NCBI GenBank assembly: GCA_005888335.1
Contig: VAWY01000099.1
Span: 1 to 55,535 of the forward strand
DNA length: 55,535 nucleotides
Direction of reading: 5' to 3'
DNA from: Actinomycetota bacterium
GTDB taxonomy: Bacteria > Actinomycetota > Thermoleophilia > Solirubrobacterales > Solirubrobacteraceae
Position 1 is the stretch's first letter; the number at the start of each line of letters is the position of its first letter. The notes under the pieces were generated by a model. The model ran no database searches. It worked only from the letters and a program-made list of their open reading frames with translations, and was not told where the DNA came from. The position numbers and the translations under genes are program-made. This document shows, piece by piece, positions 29,030 to 39,000 of the stretch.

Positions 29030-30202
29030 ATGAGTGATAAGCGCTGGGGAAGCGCCGAGCTCTTCCCGACCGATCTGCCCGTCGCGCCCGACACGATGAT
29101 CGGCCGGGCGGACGATGTCGACGAGATCGCGCAGGCGCTCGCCGGCGGCGGACACATCGTCGTCGCCGGGCCGCGGCGCACGGGCAAGACGAGCGTCTGC
29201 GACGCCGCGCTGGCCGCCTGCGCCGCGGCCGGCTGCTACACGGCGGCGGTCGACCTCTTCCACATGGCCGACGCCGCCGACCTCGCCGAGGCGCTCACCG
29301 TCCAGGCGCTCGCCAACCGCCCCGTCCTCGCCCGGGCGATCCACGCCGCGGGCACCGTGCCCGGCCGCCTGCGCGAGGCGCTGAGCGTCGCCGCCACGTA
29401 CCGCGCCCGCGCGGACCTCGGCGAGGACCTCGAGATCACGATCACGCCGCATCTCGCGCAGGCCGATCCCGCGCGTGCCCTGCGCACCGCGCTCGAGCTG
29501 CTCGAGCGCATCGCCGCCGCCGACGACCGGCGGCTGGTCCTCTTTCTCGACGAGTTCCAGGAGATCGCGGGCGGGCTGTTCGGCAAGCCCGGCGTGGCGA
29601 CGCGGCAGCTGCGCGCGATCCTGCAGCGCTCGCCGCACGTCAGCGTGCTCTTCGCCGGGTCGATGGAGCACCTGATGCGCGACCTCTTCGCGCCCGGCGA
29701 GCGCGCGCTGAGCCAGTTCGGCGCCTTCCACGAGCTGCACCCGATCCCCGCCGCCGAGTGGCGGGCCGGCATCCGCGCGCGGCTGGCGCTCGACGGCTGC
29801 ACGATCGAGGACTCGGCGCTCGAGCGGCTCGTCGAGCTCGGCGAGGGCCACCCGCGGGCGACGATGCTGCTCGCCCAGCAGGCGCATCTCATCGCGCGCG
29901 CCGAGCTGCGCCGGCGCCTCGACGGCGCGATCGTCGCGGCGGCGCTCGGCGTCGCGATGCGCGCCGACCGGCTCAAGCACGAGCAGACGCTGGAGCGCAT
30001 CCGGTCGATCAGCCGCTACGCGCAGCGGCTGGCCCAGCGCGTGGCCACCGGCGCGCGCCTGTACGAGGGCATCGCGCCGCAGAACGCCCGCCGCGCGCTG
30101 CGCGGGCTGCGCGACGCGGGCATCGTCGACCACACCGGCCGGCGCGGCGGCTGGGTCGTCCTCGACCCGCTGCTGCGCCGCTACCTCGCCGAGCTCAGGT
30201 AA
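29030..30202 (+). CDS. AAA/STAND-like ATPase with C-terminal winged helix (archaeal-ATPase type)
   Basis: 390 residues. Walker A GPRRTGKT (47-54), Walker B LVLFLDEFQEI (169-179), a sensor-like VLFAGSMEHLMRDLF and GEGHPRATMLLAQQ. The C-terminal part (about 320-390) folds as a winged helix (YEGIAPQNARRALRGLRDAGIVDHTGRRGGWVVLDPLLRRYL). This matches the ATPase family common in archaea and scattered in bacteria; roles are mostly unknown. Its promoter carries a palindromic operator. The 3' end overlaps convergent ftsY by 8 bp. Confidence 0.82.
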   Translation: MSDKRWGSAELFPTDLPVAPDTMIGRADDVDEIAQALAGGGHIVVAGPRRTGKTSVCDAALAACAAAGCYTAAVDLFHMADAADLAEALTVQALANRPVLARAIHAAGTVPGRLREALSVAATYRARADLGEDLEITITPHLAQADPARALRTALELLERIAAADDRRLVLFLDEFQEIAGGLFGKPGVATRQLRAILQRSPHVSVLFAGSMEHLMRDLFAPGERALSQFGAFHELHPIPAAEWRAGIRARLALDGCTIEDSALERLVELGEGHPRATMLLAQQAHLIARAELRRRLDGAIVAAALGVAMRADRLKHEQTLERIRSISRYAQRLAQRVATGARLYEGIAPQNARRALRGLRDAGIVDHTGRRGGWVVLDPLLRRYLAELR

Positions 30203-31190
30203 GGAGCGCGCGGGCGAAGTCGTCGGGGTCGAACGGGCGCAGGTCCTCGAGCGCCTCGCCGATCCCGATGAGCTTCACGGGGATCTTCAGCTCGCTCGCG
30301 ATGGCCAGCGCGATCCCGCCCTTGGCCGTCCCGTCGAGCTTGGTCAGCACGATGCCGTCGACGTCGACGGCCTCGGAGAAGAGCTTGGCCTGGCGCAGGC
30401 CGTTCTGGCCGGTCGTGGCGTCGACGGTGAGCAGCGTCTCGTGCGGGGCGTCGGGCAGCTGCTTGGCGATCACGCGGCGGACCTTGGAGAGCTCGGCCAT
30501 CAGGTCGTCCTGCGTGTGCAGGCGCCCGGCGGTGTCGACGATGACGACGTCGGCCCCGCGCGAGCGGCCCTGCGCGATCGCGTCGTAGGCGACCGCGCCG
30601 GGGTCCGAGCCGTGGCGGCCGGTGACGATCTCGACGCCCGCGCGCTGCGCCCACTGCTCGAGCTGCTCGGTGGCCGCGGCGCGGTACGTGTCGGCCGCGC
30701 CGAGGACGACCCGCTTGCCGAGCTCGTTGTTGAGGTGCCAGGCGAGCTTGCCGATCGTCGTCGTCTTGCCCGTCCCGTTGACCCCGACCGTCAGGATCAC
30801 CGTCGGCTCGTGGCGCAGATCGATCTTGTCCTCGCCCGTGCGCGCGATCTCGGCCAGCAGCTCGGTCAGCCGGCGCGTCAGCTGCTCACCGCCCGACAGG
30901 CCGCCCTCCTGCGCCTCCTGCTCGAGCTGCGCGACGACCTTGGCCGTCGTGGGCGCGCCGACGTCGGCCATGATCAGCGCCTCCTCCAGGCGCTCCCACG
31001 TCTCCTCGTCGAGGTCGCCCTCGAACAGCGTCGCCTGGACCTCGGCCTGCAGCGCGACGCGCGTCTTGGACATGTTCTCGCGCAGGCGGCGGAAGAACCC
31101 GTGGCGGCGCTCGGGCTGCTCCTCGGCCTCGTGCAGGCGCGCGGCCGCGCCGTCGCCGGTGATGAACAGCTCGCCCCAGTCGCGTGCCAT
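30195..31190 (-). CDS. ftsY: Signal recognition particle receptor FtsY
   Basis: 331 residues. N domain, then G domain with P-loop GVNGTGKT (136-143), DTAGRLHTQ and TKLDGTAKGG. The acidic A domain of E. coli FtsY is absent; a short Arg/Glu-rich N-terminus (PERRHGFFRRLRENMSKTR) probably gives the lipid-binding amphipathic helix. It is the membrane receptor for Ffh-ribosome complexes. TATCGT lies 11 nt before the ATG. In many genomes ftsY directly follows smc; here four plus-strand-bearing kilobases intervene. Confidence 0.96.
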   Translation of the reverse strand: MARDWGELFITGDGAAARLHEAEEQPERRHGFFRRLRENMSKTRVALQAEVQATLFEGDLDEETWERLEEALIMADVGAPTTAKVVAQLEQEAQEGGLSGGEQLTRRLTELLAEIARTGEDKIDLRHEPTVILTVGVNGTGKTTTIGKLAWHLNNELGKRVVLGAADTYRAAATEQLEQWAQRAGVEIVTGRHGSDPGAVAYDAIAQGRSRGADVVIVDTAGRLHTQDDLMAELSKVRRVIAKQLPDAPHETLLTVDATTGQNGLRQAKLFSEAVDVDGIVLTKLDGTAKGGIALAIASELKIPVKLIGIGEALEDLRPFDPDDFARALLT

Positions 31191-31212
31191 GGCGGTCGGT
31201 CACGATATCCGC

Positions 31213-31674
31213 GTGCCGTTGGAGACCCGGACCGTGCCCGCCGGCGAGCCGCCGGCCTCAGACCTCGTCGAGGCGATGGTCGCCGAGGGACTGACCGTGT
31301 ACGGCTCGCGGCTCGACGTGCCAGGCGCGCCGACGGCGACGGCCGAGCAGATGAGCCCGCCCGGCGGGACCTTCCTGGTCATCTACGAGGACGGCCGGCC
31401 GGTGGCCGGCGGGGGCGTCAAGCGCCTGAGCGACGGCGTCGGCGAGATCAAGCGGATGTACGTCGTGCCGGAGGCGCGCTCGCGCGGGCTGGCCCGCGTC
31501 CTGCTCGGCGCCCTGGAGGATGCGGCGCGGTCGCTGGGCTACGCCAGCGTCCGCCTGGACACGGGCCCGCGCCAGCCGCACGCGCGGGCGCTCTACGAGT
31601 CGACGGGCTACCGGCCGGTCGCGCCCTACAACGACAACCCGTTCGCCGACTACTGGGCGGAGAAGGTCTTGTGA
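31213..31674 (+). CDS. GNAT family N-acetyltransferase
   Basis: 153 residues from GTG 31213; ATG 31189 would add 8 residues but overlaps the divergent ftsY start. Acetyl-CoA-binding motif A is clear: EIKRMYVVPEARSRGLARVLLGALE (R/Q-x-x-G-x-A type), then VRLDTGPRQPHARALYESTGYRPV typical of the C-terminal half. Substrate not predictable. Its stop overlaps the GTG of the amine oxidase gene as GTGA. Confidence 0.85.
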   Translation: MPLETRTVPAGEPPASDLVEAMVAEGLTVYGSRLDVPGAPTATAEQMSPPGGTFLVIYEDGRPVAGGGVKRLSDGVGEIKRMYVVPEARSRGLARVLLGALEDAARSLGYASVRLDTGPRQPHARALYESTGYRPVAPYNDNPFADYWAEKVL

Positions 31675-33128
31675 GGACGACCACGCGGCGCGAGCTGCTC
31701 GGCACCGCCGCCGCGACGGGCGCGGCGTTGTGGCTGCCGGCGCCGGCGCGCGCCGCTCGCACCGTGCGGACCGACGTCGCGGTGATCGGCGCCGGGCTGG
31801 CCGGGCTGACCGCCGCCCGCCGGCTCGTCCGCGCCGGGCGCGACGTCCTCGTGCTCGAGGCGCGCGACCGCGTGGGCGGGCGCACGCTCAACCACGACCT
31901 CGGCGGCGGCGTGATCGCCGAGGTCGGCGGGCAGTTCGTCGGCCCGACCCAGGACCGCCTGCTCGCGCTGGCGAGGGCGATGGGCGTCGGGACGTTCAAG
32001 ACCTACAACGAGGGCGACAACGTGCTCTTCGTCGGCGGCCGGCGCTCGACGTACAAGGCCACGCCCGGGCTGTCCGACGACCCCGACTTCCAGGAGCTGA
32101 CCTTCGCGCTGCTCAAGCTCGACCCGATGGCGGCGGCCGTGCCGGTGGCGGCGCCGTGGCGGGCCCGGCGCGCGGCGGAGTGGGACCGGCGGAGCTTCGG
32201 CGCGTGGGCCGACGCGGAGCTGTCGCGGCCCGGCGCGCGGGCGATCCTCACGGCAGCGACGCGCGCACTGTGGGGCACCGAGCCCGAGGAGGTCTCGCTG
32301 CTCTACGCGCTCTTCTACGTCGCGGCGGCGGGCGACGAGCGCGAGCCGGGCTCGATCGTCCGGCTGCTCACGACGCCCGGCGGCGCGCAGGACTCGCGCT
32401 TCGTCGGGGGCTCGCAGCGCATCGCGATCGAGGTCGCCCGTCGGCTCGGGTCCCGCGTCGTGCTCAGCGCACCGGTCGCGCGCATCGAGCGCGTCCGCGG
32501 CGGCGTGCGCGTGGTGGCGCGCGGCGTCGAGGTGCGCGCGCGCCGGGCGGTCGTCGCCGTCCCGCCCGTGCTGGCCGCGCGGATCGCCTTCTCCCCCGCC
32601 CTGCCGGCGGTCAAGCGCGCGGTCCTGCGGGCGGCGGTGCCCGGCGCGCTGCTCAAGTACGAGGCGGTCTACGACCGCCCGTTCTGGCGCGACGCGGGGC
32701 TCAGCGGGCAGGCGGTCTCGGACATGGGGCCGGCGAACACGACGTTCGACAACACGCCTCCGGGCGGGGCGCCCGGGATCGTGCTCGCCTTCGTCGGCGG
32801 GCGCGAGGCGCGGGCGGCGAAGCCCGGCGACCTCGCCGCGCACCGCGACGCCTTCGCCGCCAACCTCGTGACCTACTTCGGCGACCAGGCCGCCCAGCCG
32901 ACCGACTTCTTCGAGATGGACTGGACCGCCGAGCCGTGGACCCGCGGCTGCCCCGTCGGCCACTTCGGCACCCGCCGGCTGCGCACGCTCGGTCCGGCGC
33001 TGCGCGCGGCGGTCGGTCGCCTCCACTTCGCGGGCACGGAGACCGCGACCTACTGGAACGGCTACATGGACGGCGCAGTCCGCTCGGGCGAGCGCGCGGC
33101 GGACGAGGTGCTGGCGGCGCGGTCCTAG
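31671..33128 (+). CDS. Flavin monoamine oxidase family protein with Tat signal
   Basis: 485 residues. The N-terminus has a twin-arginine signal (TTRRELLG followed by hydrophobic AAATGAALWLPAPARA), so the folded flavoprotein is probably exported. FAD-binding GAGLAGLTAARRL and ARDRVGGRT, a conserved FVGGSQRIA, and the C-terminal HFAGTETATYWNGYMDGAVRSGERAA that contacts the flavin all fit the monoamine oxidase/amino-acid oxidase family. GTG 31671 overlaps the GNAT stop. Substrate (amine or amino acid) unknown. Confidence 0.9.
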   Translation: MRTTTRRELLGTAAATGAALWLPAPARAARTVRTDVAVIGAGLAGLTAARRLVRAGRDVLVLEARDRVGGRTLNHDLGGGVIAEVGGQFVGPTQDRLLALARAMGVGTFKTYNEGDNVLFVGGRRSTYKATPGLSDDPDFQELTFALLKLDPMAAAVPVAAPWRARRAAEWDRRSFGAWADAELSRPGARAILTAATRALWGTEPEEVSLLYALFYVAAAGDEREPGSIVRLLTTPGGAQDSRFVGGSQRIAIEVARRLGSRVVLSAPVARIERVRGGVRVVARGVEVRARRAVVAVPPVLAARIAFSPALPAVKRAVLRAAVPGALLKYEAVYDRPFWRDAGLSGQAVSDMGPANTTFDNTPPGGAPGIVLAFVGGREARAAKPGDLAAHRDAFAANLVTYFGDQAAQPTDFFEMDWTAEPWTRGCPVGHFGTRRLRTLGPALRAAVGRLHFAGTETATYWNGYMDGAVRSGERAADEVLAARS

Positions 33129-33171
33129 CGCTTCGCAACCCTCGCGCGCCGTCGCCGTTGCAACCGGTGAG

Positions 33172-34500
33172 ATGACCCGTCGCCTCCCCCTGGTCGCGCT
33201 CGCGCTGCTCGCCCTCGCCGCCCCCGCCGGCGCGCGCGCGGCGGCGTGGACGCGCCCGGCGGGGTTCGACACCGGGCTGAACCCGCGCTCGGGGGGCGAA
33301 CCGGTCCCGCGCGCCGGGGTCGCCGCCGACGGCACGAGCGCCGTCGCGTGGATGACGCAGCCCCGGGGGCTCGTCGTGAGCACCGGTGACGCTCGCGGGC
33401 GCTTCACGACTCCGGAGGTCATCGTGGGATCGCGCGCGACGGACTGGTCGGTGGCGACCGCGCCGGGCGGCGCGGCACTCGTGGCGTGGGAGGACCGCGC
33501 GGGCGCGATCCGCGCCGCCGTGCGCTCGCGCGCCGGGCGGCCGTTCGTCGTGCGTCGCGTCGCCGCCGCAACCGGTTCGCCGATCAACGGCTTGCAGGTG
33601 GCGGCGGACCCCCGCGGCGGTTGGGTCGTGGCCGAGCGGCAGTACCCGCGCCGCGGATCCGCCCTTCCCTATAGCGTGCGCGCGCTCTCGCTGGACGCGG
33701 ACGGCCGTGCGCTCGGCGCGCCGCAGGATCTCGGCCTCGGCTACTTCGGCATCGACGCGCGACCGACCGCCGCCCTCGCCGTCGACGGCGCAGGCCGTGC
33801 GGTGCTCGCGTTCCGGCGCGAGTCCGGGTCCCCGAACGAGACCGCGCGCGCGGTCGTCGTCAGCACGCGCCGGCACGGCGGGCGGTTCACGACGCCCGTC
33901 GAGATCCCCGCCGGCGGCCTTCTCGCCGACCCGCGCGTCGCGGTCGGGGCCGGCGGCCGGGCCATCGTCGCGGTGGCGCGAAGCGAGCGCTGCGGCGATG
34001 CAGGCTGCTTCGGCGCGCCCGCGCTGTCCGCGCTCGCCCCCGACGGCACGCTCGGCGCCCTGACCGGGCCGACGCTCGCGCACCCCGGCCGCGCGTTCGC
34101 GCCGACGGGCGCCTACGCCGGCACGCGCGCCGTCGTCGTCTTCGAGCTCAAGGACGCGCCGGCGGCCTTCTCGCCCGAGGCGCCGGTGCGGGCGGTCGCC
34201 TTCGGCGCCGCCGGCGAGCCGGGCGCCCTGCAGACGCTCTCGCGGGCGCCCGCCACCGAGCCGGTCGCGCTCGGGCTCGCCGGCGGGCGGGCGCTGGCCG
34301 TGTGGGCCGGCCACCGCGGCTGGGGCGCCGCGCTCGCCGGACCCGACGGGAGCTTCCGGACAACGCCGGCGCCGGTCGGCCCGCCGCCCGAGCCCTTCCA
34401 CTTCAACTCCACCAACCGCGACATCCGTGCGGCCGGGCACTGGGCGATCGTCGCCTGGTCGCGTGCCGGGCGCGTCCGGATCAGCGTCGGGCGGTTCTGA
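33172..34500 (+). CDS. Secreted hypothetical protein, beta-propeller-like
   Basis: 442 residues. Sec signal peptide (MTRRLPLVALALLALAAPAGARA). The rest is repetitive beta-rich sequence in which blades of the type AVDGAGRAVLAFRR, AADPRGGWVVAERQ and VGAGGRAIVAVARS recur about every 50-60 residues, suggesting a propeller. One cysteine pair (RCGDAGC) fits an exported protein. No catalytic motif recognised. ATG lies 43 bp after the oxidase stop, with a GGTGAG ribosome site. Confidence 0.72.
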   Translation: MTRRLPLVALALLALAAPAGARAAAWTRPAGFDTGLNPRSGGEPVPRAGVAADGTSAVAWMTQPRGLVVSTGDARGRFTTPEVIVGSRATDWSVATAPGGAALVAWEDRAGAIRAAVRSRAGRPFVVRRVAAATGSPINGLQVAADPRGGWVVAERQYPRRGSALPYSVRALSLDADGRALGAPQDLGLGYFGIDARPTAALAVDGAGRAVLAFRRESGSPNETARAVVVSTRRHGGRFTTPVEIPAGGLLADPRVAVGAGGRAIVAVARSERCGDAGCFGAPALSALAPDGTLGALTGPTLAHPGRAFAPTGAYAGTRAVVVFELKDAPAAFSPEAPVRAVAFGAAGEPGALQTLSRAPATEPVALGLAGGRALAVWAGHRGWGAALAGPDGSFRTTPAPVGPPPEPFHFNSTNRDIRAAGHWAIVAWSRAGRVRISVGRF

Positions 34501-34724
34501 GCGGCGCCGGTTCGCTCCGCGCGGGGCGCGGCTGCGGGTCGCGGCCGCGTCGGATGGCACCGAGCGAGGCGGGGCTGAGAGCGCGGGCCGCCCCGCTCTC
34601 CGCATGCGTCAAGAAGCGCATGACAGTCGTGCAATTCTTGACACGTGTGGCGAGAACGGATCCGTAGTGGATCTCTTCGTGACTGGCAGCGCCGCGCGGA
34701 GATCCCGCCGAGCCGCCGACGTTC
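34501..34724. other. Convergent intergenic region with hairpins and an inverted repeat
   Basis: 224 bp between convergent genes. GCGGGG...CCCCGC stems near 34569-34598 look like a terminator. GTCAAGAA (34608-34615) and TTCTTGAC (34635-34642) form an 8-bp inverted repeat separated by 19 bp; its role is unclear. No credible gene seen. Confidence 0.45.
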
Positions 34725-35996
34725 CTACGTCGTCGTGTCGGGCAGGTGGCGCCCGACGTGGCCGACGTAGAGGCCGCGCGGGACCGGGCCCGAGCCGTCG
34801 GCGACGTGCAGGTAGATGCGCGCGACGAACCCCGCGCCGGAGCCCGAGCCGATCGCCACGTGGGGGCCGAGCTCCAGGCCGGCGCCGTCGTAGCTGATCG
34901 TGTACGCGTTGGGCCAGCGGTTGCGGGCAAGCTCGGAGACGCCGGTCCGCCAGTTCAGTCCGAGCTCCTGCGCCGCCTGCAGGAGCGACGCCCCGAAGCC
35001 GTCGGGGTCGGCGTAGAGCTCGCCGAGGCGATCGAGCTTGCGCAGCGCGTCGATGATCTCCTGCGGCCGGCGGAACGGCGAGTCGGCCGCGGACTCCTCG
35101 GCGGAGTCGCAGAAGATCAGGTGCGGGAGCGTCTCGCGCGCGATGCGCACCGCCTCGAGCACCGACGCCGGCTCCTCGTCGGCCGCGTCAGGGGCCGGCA
35201 CGGCCTCGTCGCTCGCCGTGCCGCCCAGCGCGGCCGACAGCTCCGCGATCGCTTGGCGCTGGCGCTCGGCCTCGACCTCGAGCGCGTCGTTGTCGCGTAG
35301 GAGCAGGTCGCGGTGGGCGCGGACCTGCTCGAGCTCGGCGAGCGCGGCCTCGTGGGCGCGCAGCCACTCGTCGGAGAGCTCCTCGGGGGCCTGCTCGGCG
35401 GCCGAGCGCTCGGCCGTCGCGCGGCGCTCGGCGACGCGCTGCTCGGCCTCGTCCGCGCGCCGCTCGGCCGCCGCCATGCGGCGCTCGAGCTCGCCCACGC
35501 GCCGCGCCTGCTCGTCGCGGAGCGCGTCCGCCTCGTCGCGCTTGCGGCGGGCGACCTCGAGCTGGCGGCGCAGGTCGGCGGCGCGCTTCTCCTCGCGCTC
35601 GAGCTGCCGGGCGCGGCCCTCGAGCCGCGTCTCGCGCTCGTCGAGCGCGCGCTTGCGCAGCACGGGCGGCGCGTCCTTGATGCCCGCGTACTCGAGGAAC
35701 TTGTTCCAGTTGCCGAAGACGTTGCCGACCGCGTCGGGGTGGGGCCAGTCCTCGCGCGGCAGCCAGTCCTCCGGCCGCGGCAGGTCGCCTGTGAGCACGG
35801 TCCAGCGGAACAGCGCGAGGAGCATGTCGGCCTCCTCGACGAAGTCCATGGCCTGGCGTAGTCGTACGTCGCCCTGCGGCGCGCCGCCGCGCTCGGCGGC
35901 CACGACCGTGGCGCCGTCGGACTCCGGTGTATCGCCATCAGGTGACGCTGGGACGGCCTCTTCGGGCTCGCCCCGCCGGCGCGAGCGCTTCCCCAT
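34725..35996 (-). CDS. Coiled-coil protein with homing-endonuclease-repeat-like N-terminus
   Basis: 423 residues from ATG 35996, which follows TAGCCT by 7 nt. ATG 36080, overlapping the smc stop, is also in frame, but the intervening codons (TTA, ATA, GTA) are foreign to this genome's usage. Order: charged N-terminus; a segment EDWLPREDWPHPDAVGNVFG with NWNKFLEYAGI resembling helix-turn-helix repeats associated with homing endonucleases; a long coiled coil (about residues 130-260); and a C-terminal alpha/beta domain (QEIIDALRKLDRLGELYADPDGFG onward). Function unknown; adjacent to smc. Confidence 0.75.
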   Translation of the reverse strand: MGKRSRRRGEPEEAVPASPDGDTPESDGATVVAAERGGAPQGDVRLRQAMDFVEEADMLLALFRWTVLTGDLPRPEDWLPREDWPHPDAVGNVFGNWNKFLEYAGIKDAPPVLRKRALDERETRLEGRARQLEREEKRAADLRRQLEVARRKRDEADALRDEQARRVGELERRMAAAERRADEAEQRVAERRATAERSAAEQAPEELSDEWLRAHEAALAELEQVRAHRDLLLRDNDALEVEAERQRQAIAELSAALGGTASDEAVPAPDAADEEPASVLEAVRIARETLPHLIFCDSAEESAADSPFRRPQEIIDALRKLDRLGELYADPDGFGASLLQAAQELGLNWRTGVSELARNRWPNAYTISYDGAGLELGPHVAIGSGSGAGFVARIYLHVADGSGPVPRGLYVGHVGRHLPDTTT

Positions 35997-36003
35997 CCCC
36001 TGG

Positions 36004-36009
36004 AGGCTA
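36004..36009 (-). promoter_or_regulatory. -10-like TAGCCT, 7 nt before ATG 35996
   Basis: On the minus strand TAGCCT, 7-nt spacer, ATG. The 60 bp between it and smc are markedly AT-rich, as expected for a promoter. Confidence 0.5.
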
Positions 36010-36076
36010 GAGCCCCCGGGCCGCAATGGGAAACGTTCTCGTACAAACGATATCGGTGGCGATAACGGACCCGATT

Positions 36077-39000
36077 TCACGCGGCTTCTGACGCCGCGCT
36101 CGGGAGCCGCCGGGACACCACCTTGGAGACGCCGTCATCGCCCATGGACACGCCGTAGAGCGCGTCGGCCGCATCCATCGTGCGCTTCTGGTGGGTCACG
36201 ACGATGAACTGCGCGCGCTCCGCGTAGCGGCGCAGCAGGGTCAGGAAGCGATCGATGTTGAGATCGTCGAGGGCGGCCTCGACCTCGTCGAGGATGTAGA
36301 ACGGGCACGGCCGCGCGAGGAAGACGGCGAACAGGAACGCGATCGCCGTCATCGACTTCTCGCCGCCCGAGAGCAGGGTCAGGCGCTTGGTCGACTTGCC
36401 CGCGGGGGTGATCTCGATCTCGACCCCCATGAGATCCTCCTCGTCGGTCGGGCCCTCGTCGGCCTCGACCTCGGCCTCGCCGTCGGGCGGGTCGGCGGCG
36501 CCGAGCACGGGGCGCGGTCCCGCGTCCTCGCGCACGAGCCGCAGCCGCCCGCGCCCGCCCGGGAAGACGTGCTCGGCGAGCTCCTCGAAGTTCTTGGCCG
36601 CGGCGGTGAACGTGGCCTCGAAGGTCTCGCGGATCTGGCGGTCGGTGTCGCGGATGAGCGCGCGCAGCTCGCGCATCGCGGTCTCGAGGTCCTCGCGCTG
36701 GCGTTCGAGCTCCTCGACGTGGGCCAGGGCCTCGGCGTACTCGTCCTGGGCAAGCGGGTTGACCGGGCCGAGCTGCTCGCGGCGACGGCGCAGGCGCTCG
36801 ATGCGCGCGCGCAGCTGCTCGGCCGCCTCGTCGGCGAGCGGCTCGGCCGCGGGCGCCGCCTCGAGACCCAGCCGCTCGGCGAGCTCGGCGAGGTCCTCGC
36901 CGGCCTCGGCGGCGGCGTCGCGTGCCTGCTGGGCGCGGACCTCGGCGGCGGTCACCGCGTCGCCGCGCTCGCGCAGGAGCGTCTGCAGGTCGGCCTCCTC
37001 GCGCGCGCAGGCACGCAGCTGTGCGGCGAGCGCGTCGCCCTGGGCGCGGTCCGCGGTCAGCTCGGCCTCGAGCGCCTCGACGCGGGCGGCGATCGCCGCG
37101 GTCGCGCGCCCGAGCGCCTCGGCGAGACGTCCGGCGGCGGGCACGAGGGCCTCCTCGGCGACGACCTGGCGCTGCAGCACGTCGGCGCGCCGCGCCCGCT
37201 CGGCGCGCGCGCGCGCGGCGCGCTCGGCGGTGCGCCGCTCGGCGGCGAGCTCGCCCTCGACCTGCGCGCGGCGCACGGCGCCCGGCCCCTCATGGGGCGC
37301 GCGGCGGCGCTGCTCGATCAGCCAGGCGGCCTGGCGCAGCTCCTCGGCGGCCGCCGACCGCGCGCGGTCGGCCTCGCGCAGCGCGCGCTCCGCCTCGTCG
37401 CGCCCGGAGTCGGCGGCGACGACGGCGCGGCCCGCCTGCTCGGCTGCGCCGATCGCGGCCTGCTCCGCCTGCACGGCGCGCTCCGACTCGGCGATCAGCC
37501 GGTCGCGCCGGTTGCGCTCGGCGAGGACGCGCTCGGCGCCGCCCGCGGCGACCTGCCTGAGCTCGCGCTGGGGCGCCGACCACGCCCGCCCGCCGCGGGT
37601 CACCGCGACGCCGGCGAAGCCGGGGGGAAGCGCGGCGAGATCGTCGACGACCCACGCGTCGGCGAGCAGCGCGACCGCGCCCGCCGGGCCGCGGACGAGT
37701 TCGGCCAGGCGCGTGGCGCCGGGGATGGGCGGCGCCACGTCGGCCGCGCCGGCCGATGCTGCTCCGGCTGCACCTTCGAGCACGACCGCGCGGCCACCAT
37801 CTGCGCCTGTGCGCTGGAGGACCCGCTCGCCCGCGCCGAGGTCGTCGACGAGCGCCGCGCCGAGGCGTCCGTCGAGCGCCGCGGCCAGGGCGAGCTCGTA
37901 GCCCTCGTCGACCTCGAGCTCGCCGGCCAGCGCGCGGGCGCCGCCCGGGGCGCCGGCGTGCGTGCGCAGGAACTGGTTGGCCGCGGCGAGCTCGGCGCCG
38001 ACCCGGGCGGCCTCGCGGCGGGCGGCCTCGACCGCGCGCTCGGCCTCGGTGCGCGAACGGCGCGCGGCGTCGGCCGCCGTGTCCGCCTCGGCCAGCGCGG
38101 CGCGGCGCGCCGCGACGTCGCCGGCCAGCTGCGCCACGCGCCTCTCGGCCTCGGCGCGCGCGCTCTCCAGCGACGCCAGCTCGCGCTCGAGCTCGGCCTC
38201 CTCGTCGCGCTGCAGGCGCTCGAGCTCGGCCTCGAGCTGCTCGAGGCGCTCGCGCCCCGCCTCGTCGGGCTCGTCAGCCGCCGCCTCGGCGGCCAGCGCC
38301 GCGAGCTGCGCGCGGCGGCGCTCCAGGCGCTCGCCCAGCCCGCTCGCCGCCTCGCCCACGCGCTCCAGCCGCGACTCGACCCGGTCGCGCGCCGAACGCG
38401 CGGCGAAGACCCGCGCCGCCAGCGCCTCGCGCTCCTCGGTCCGCGCCGCCAGCGCGGCCTCGGCCTGCTCGCGACGGGCGGCGACCGCAGCGAGAGCCGA
38501 CTGCGCCTCCTCGCGCGCCGCGCGGGCCTCCCCCGCCAGGCGCTCCGCGTCGGCCAGCGCCGCCCGGCGCGCCCGGACGGCGTCGCGCGTGAGCTCCCAA
38601 CGCGCCTCGAGCGTCTGGCGCTCCAGGCGCTCGTGCAGCTCGGCCGCCTCGGCCTGGCGCTTCAGCGGCCGCAGCCGCGTGCGCGCCTCGCGCTCGACGT
38701 CGAGCGCGCGATCGAGGTTGTCCTGGGTGCGCTCGAGCTTGAGCTGCGCCCGGCGCCGGCGCTTGCGGTGCTTGCCGAGCCCGGCCGCCTCCTCGATGAG
38801 CAGCCGGCGGTCGCGCGGCTTGCTGGTCACGATCGACTCGACCCGGCCCTGCGAGATGACCGAGTGCATCTCCTTGCCCAGGCCGGTGTCGCTGAGCACC
38901 TCGATCACGTCGACAAGGCGGCAGCGCGCCCCGTTGAGCCGGTACTCGCCCTCCCCCGAGCGATCGAGGCGGCGCAGGATCGAGATCTCGCTCATCGGCA

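Noticed and set aside
36077..36080. ATG at 36080 overlapping the smc stop as start of the coiled-coil gene
   Set aside because: The 28 codons it would add use TTA, ATA and GTA codons and overlie an AT-rich promoter-like gap; ATG 35996 behind TAGCCT is better.
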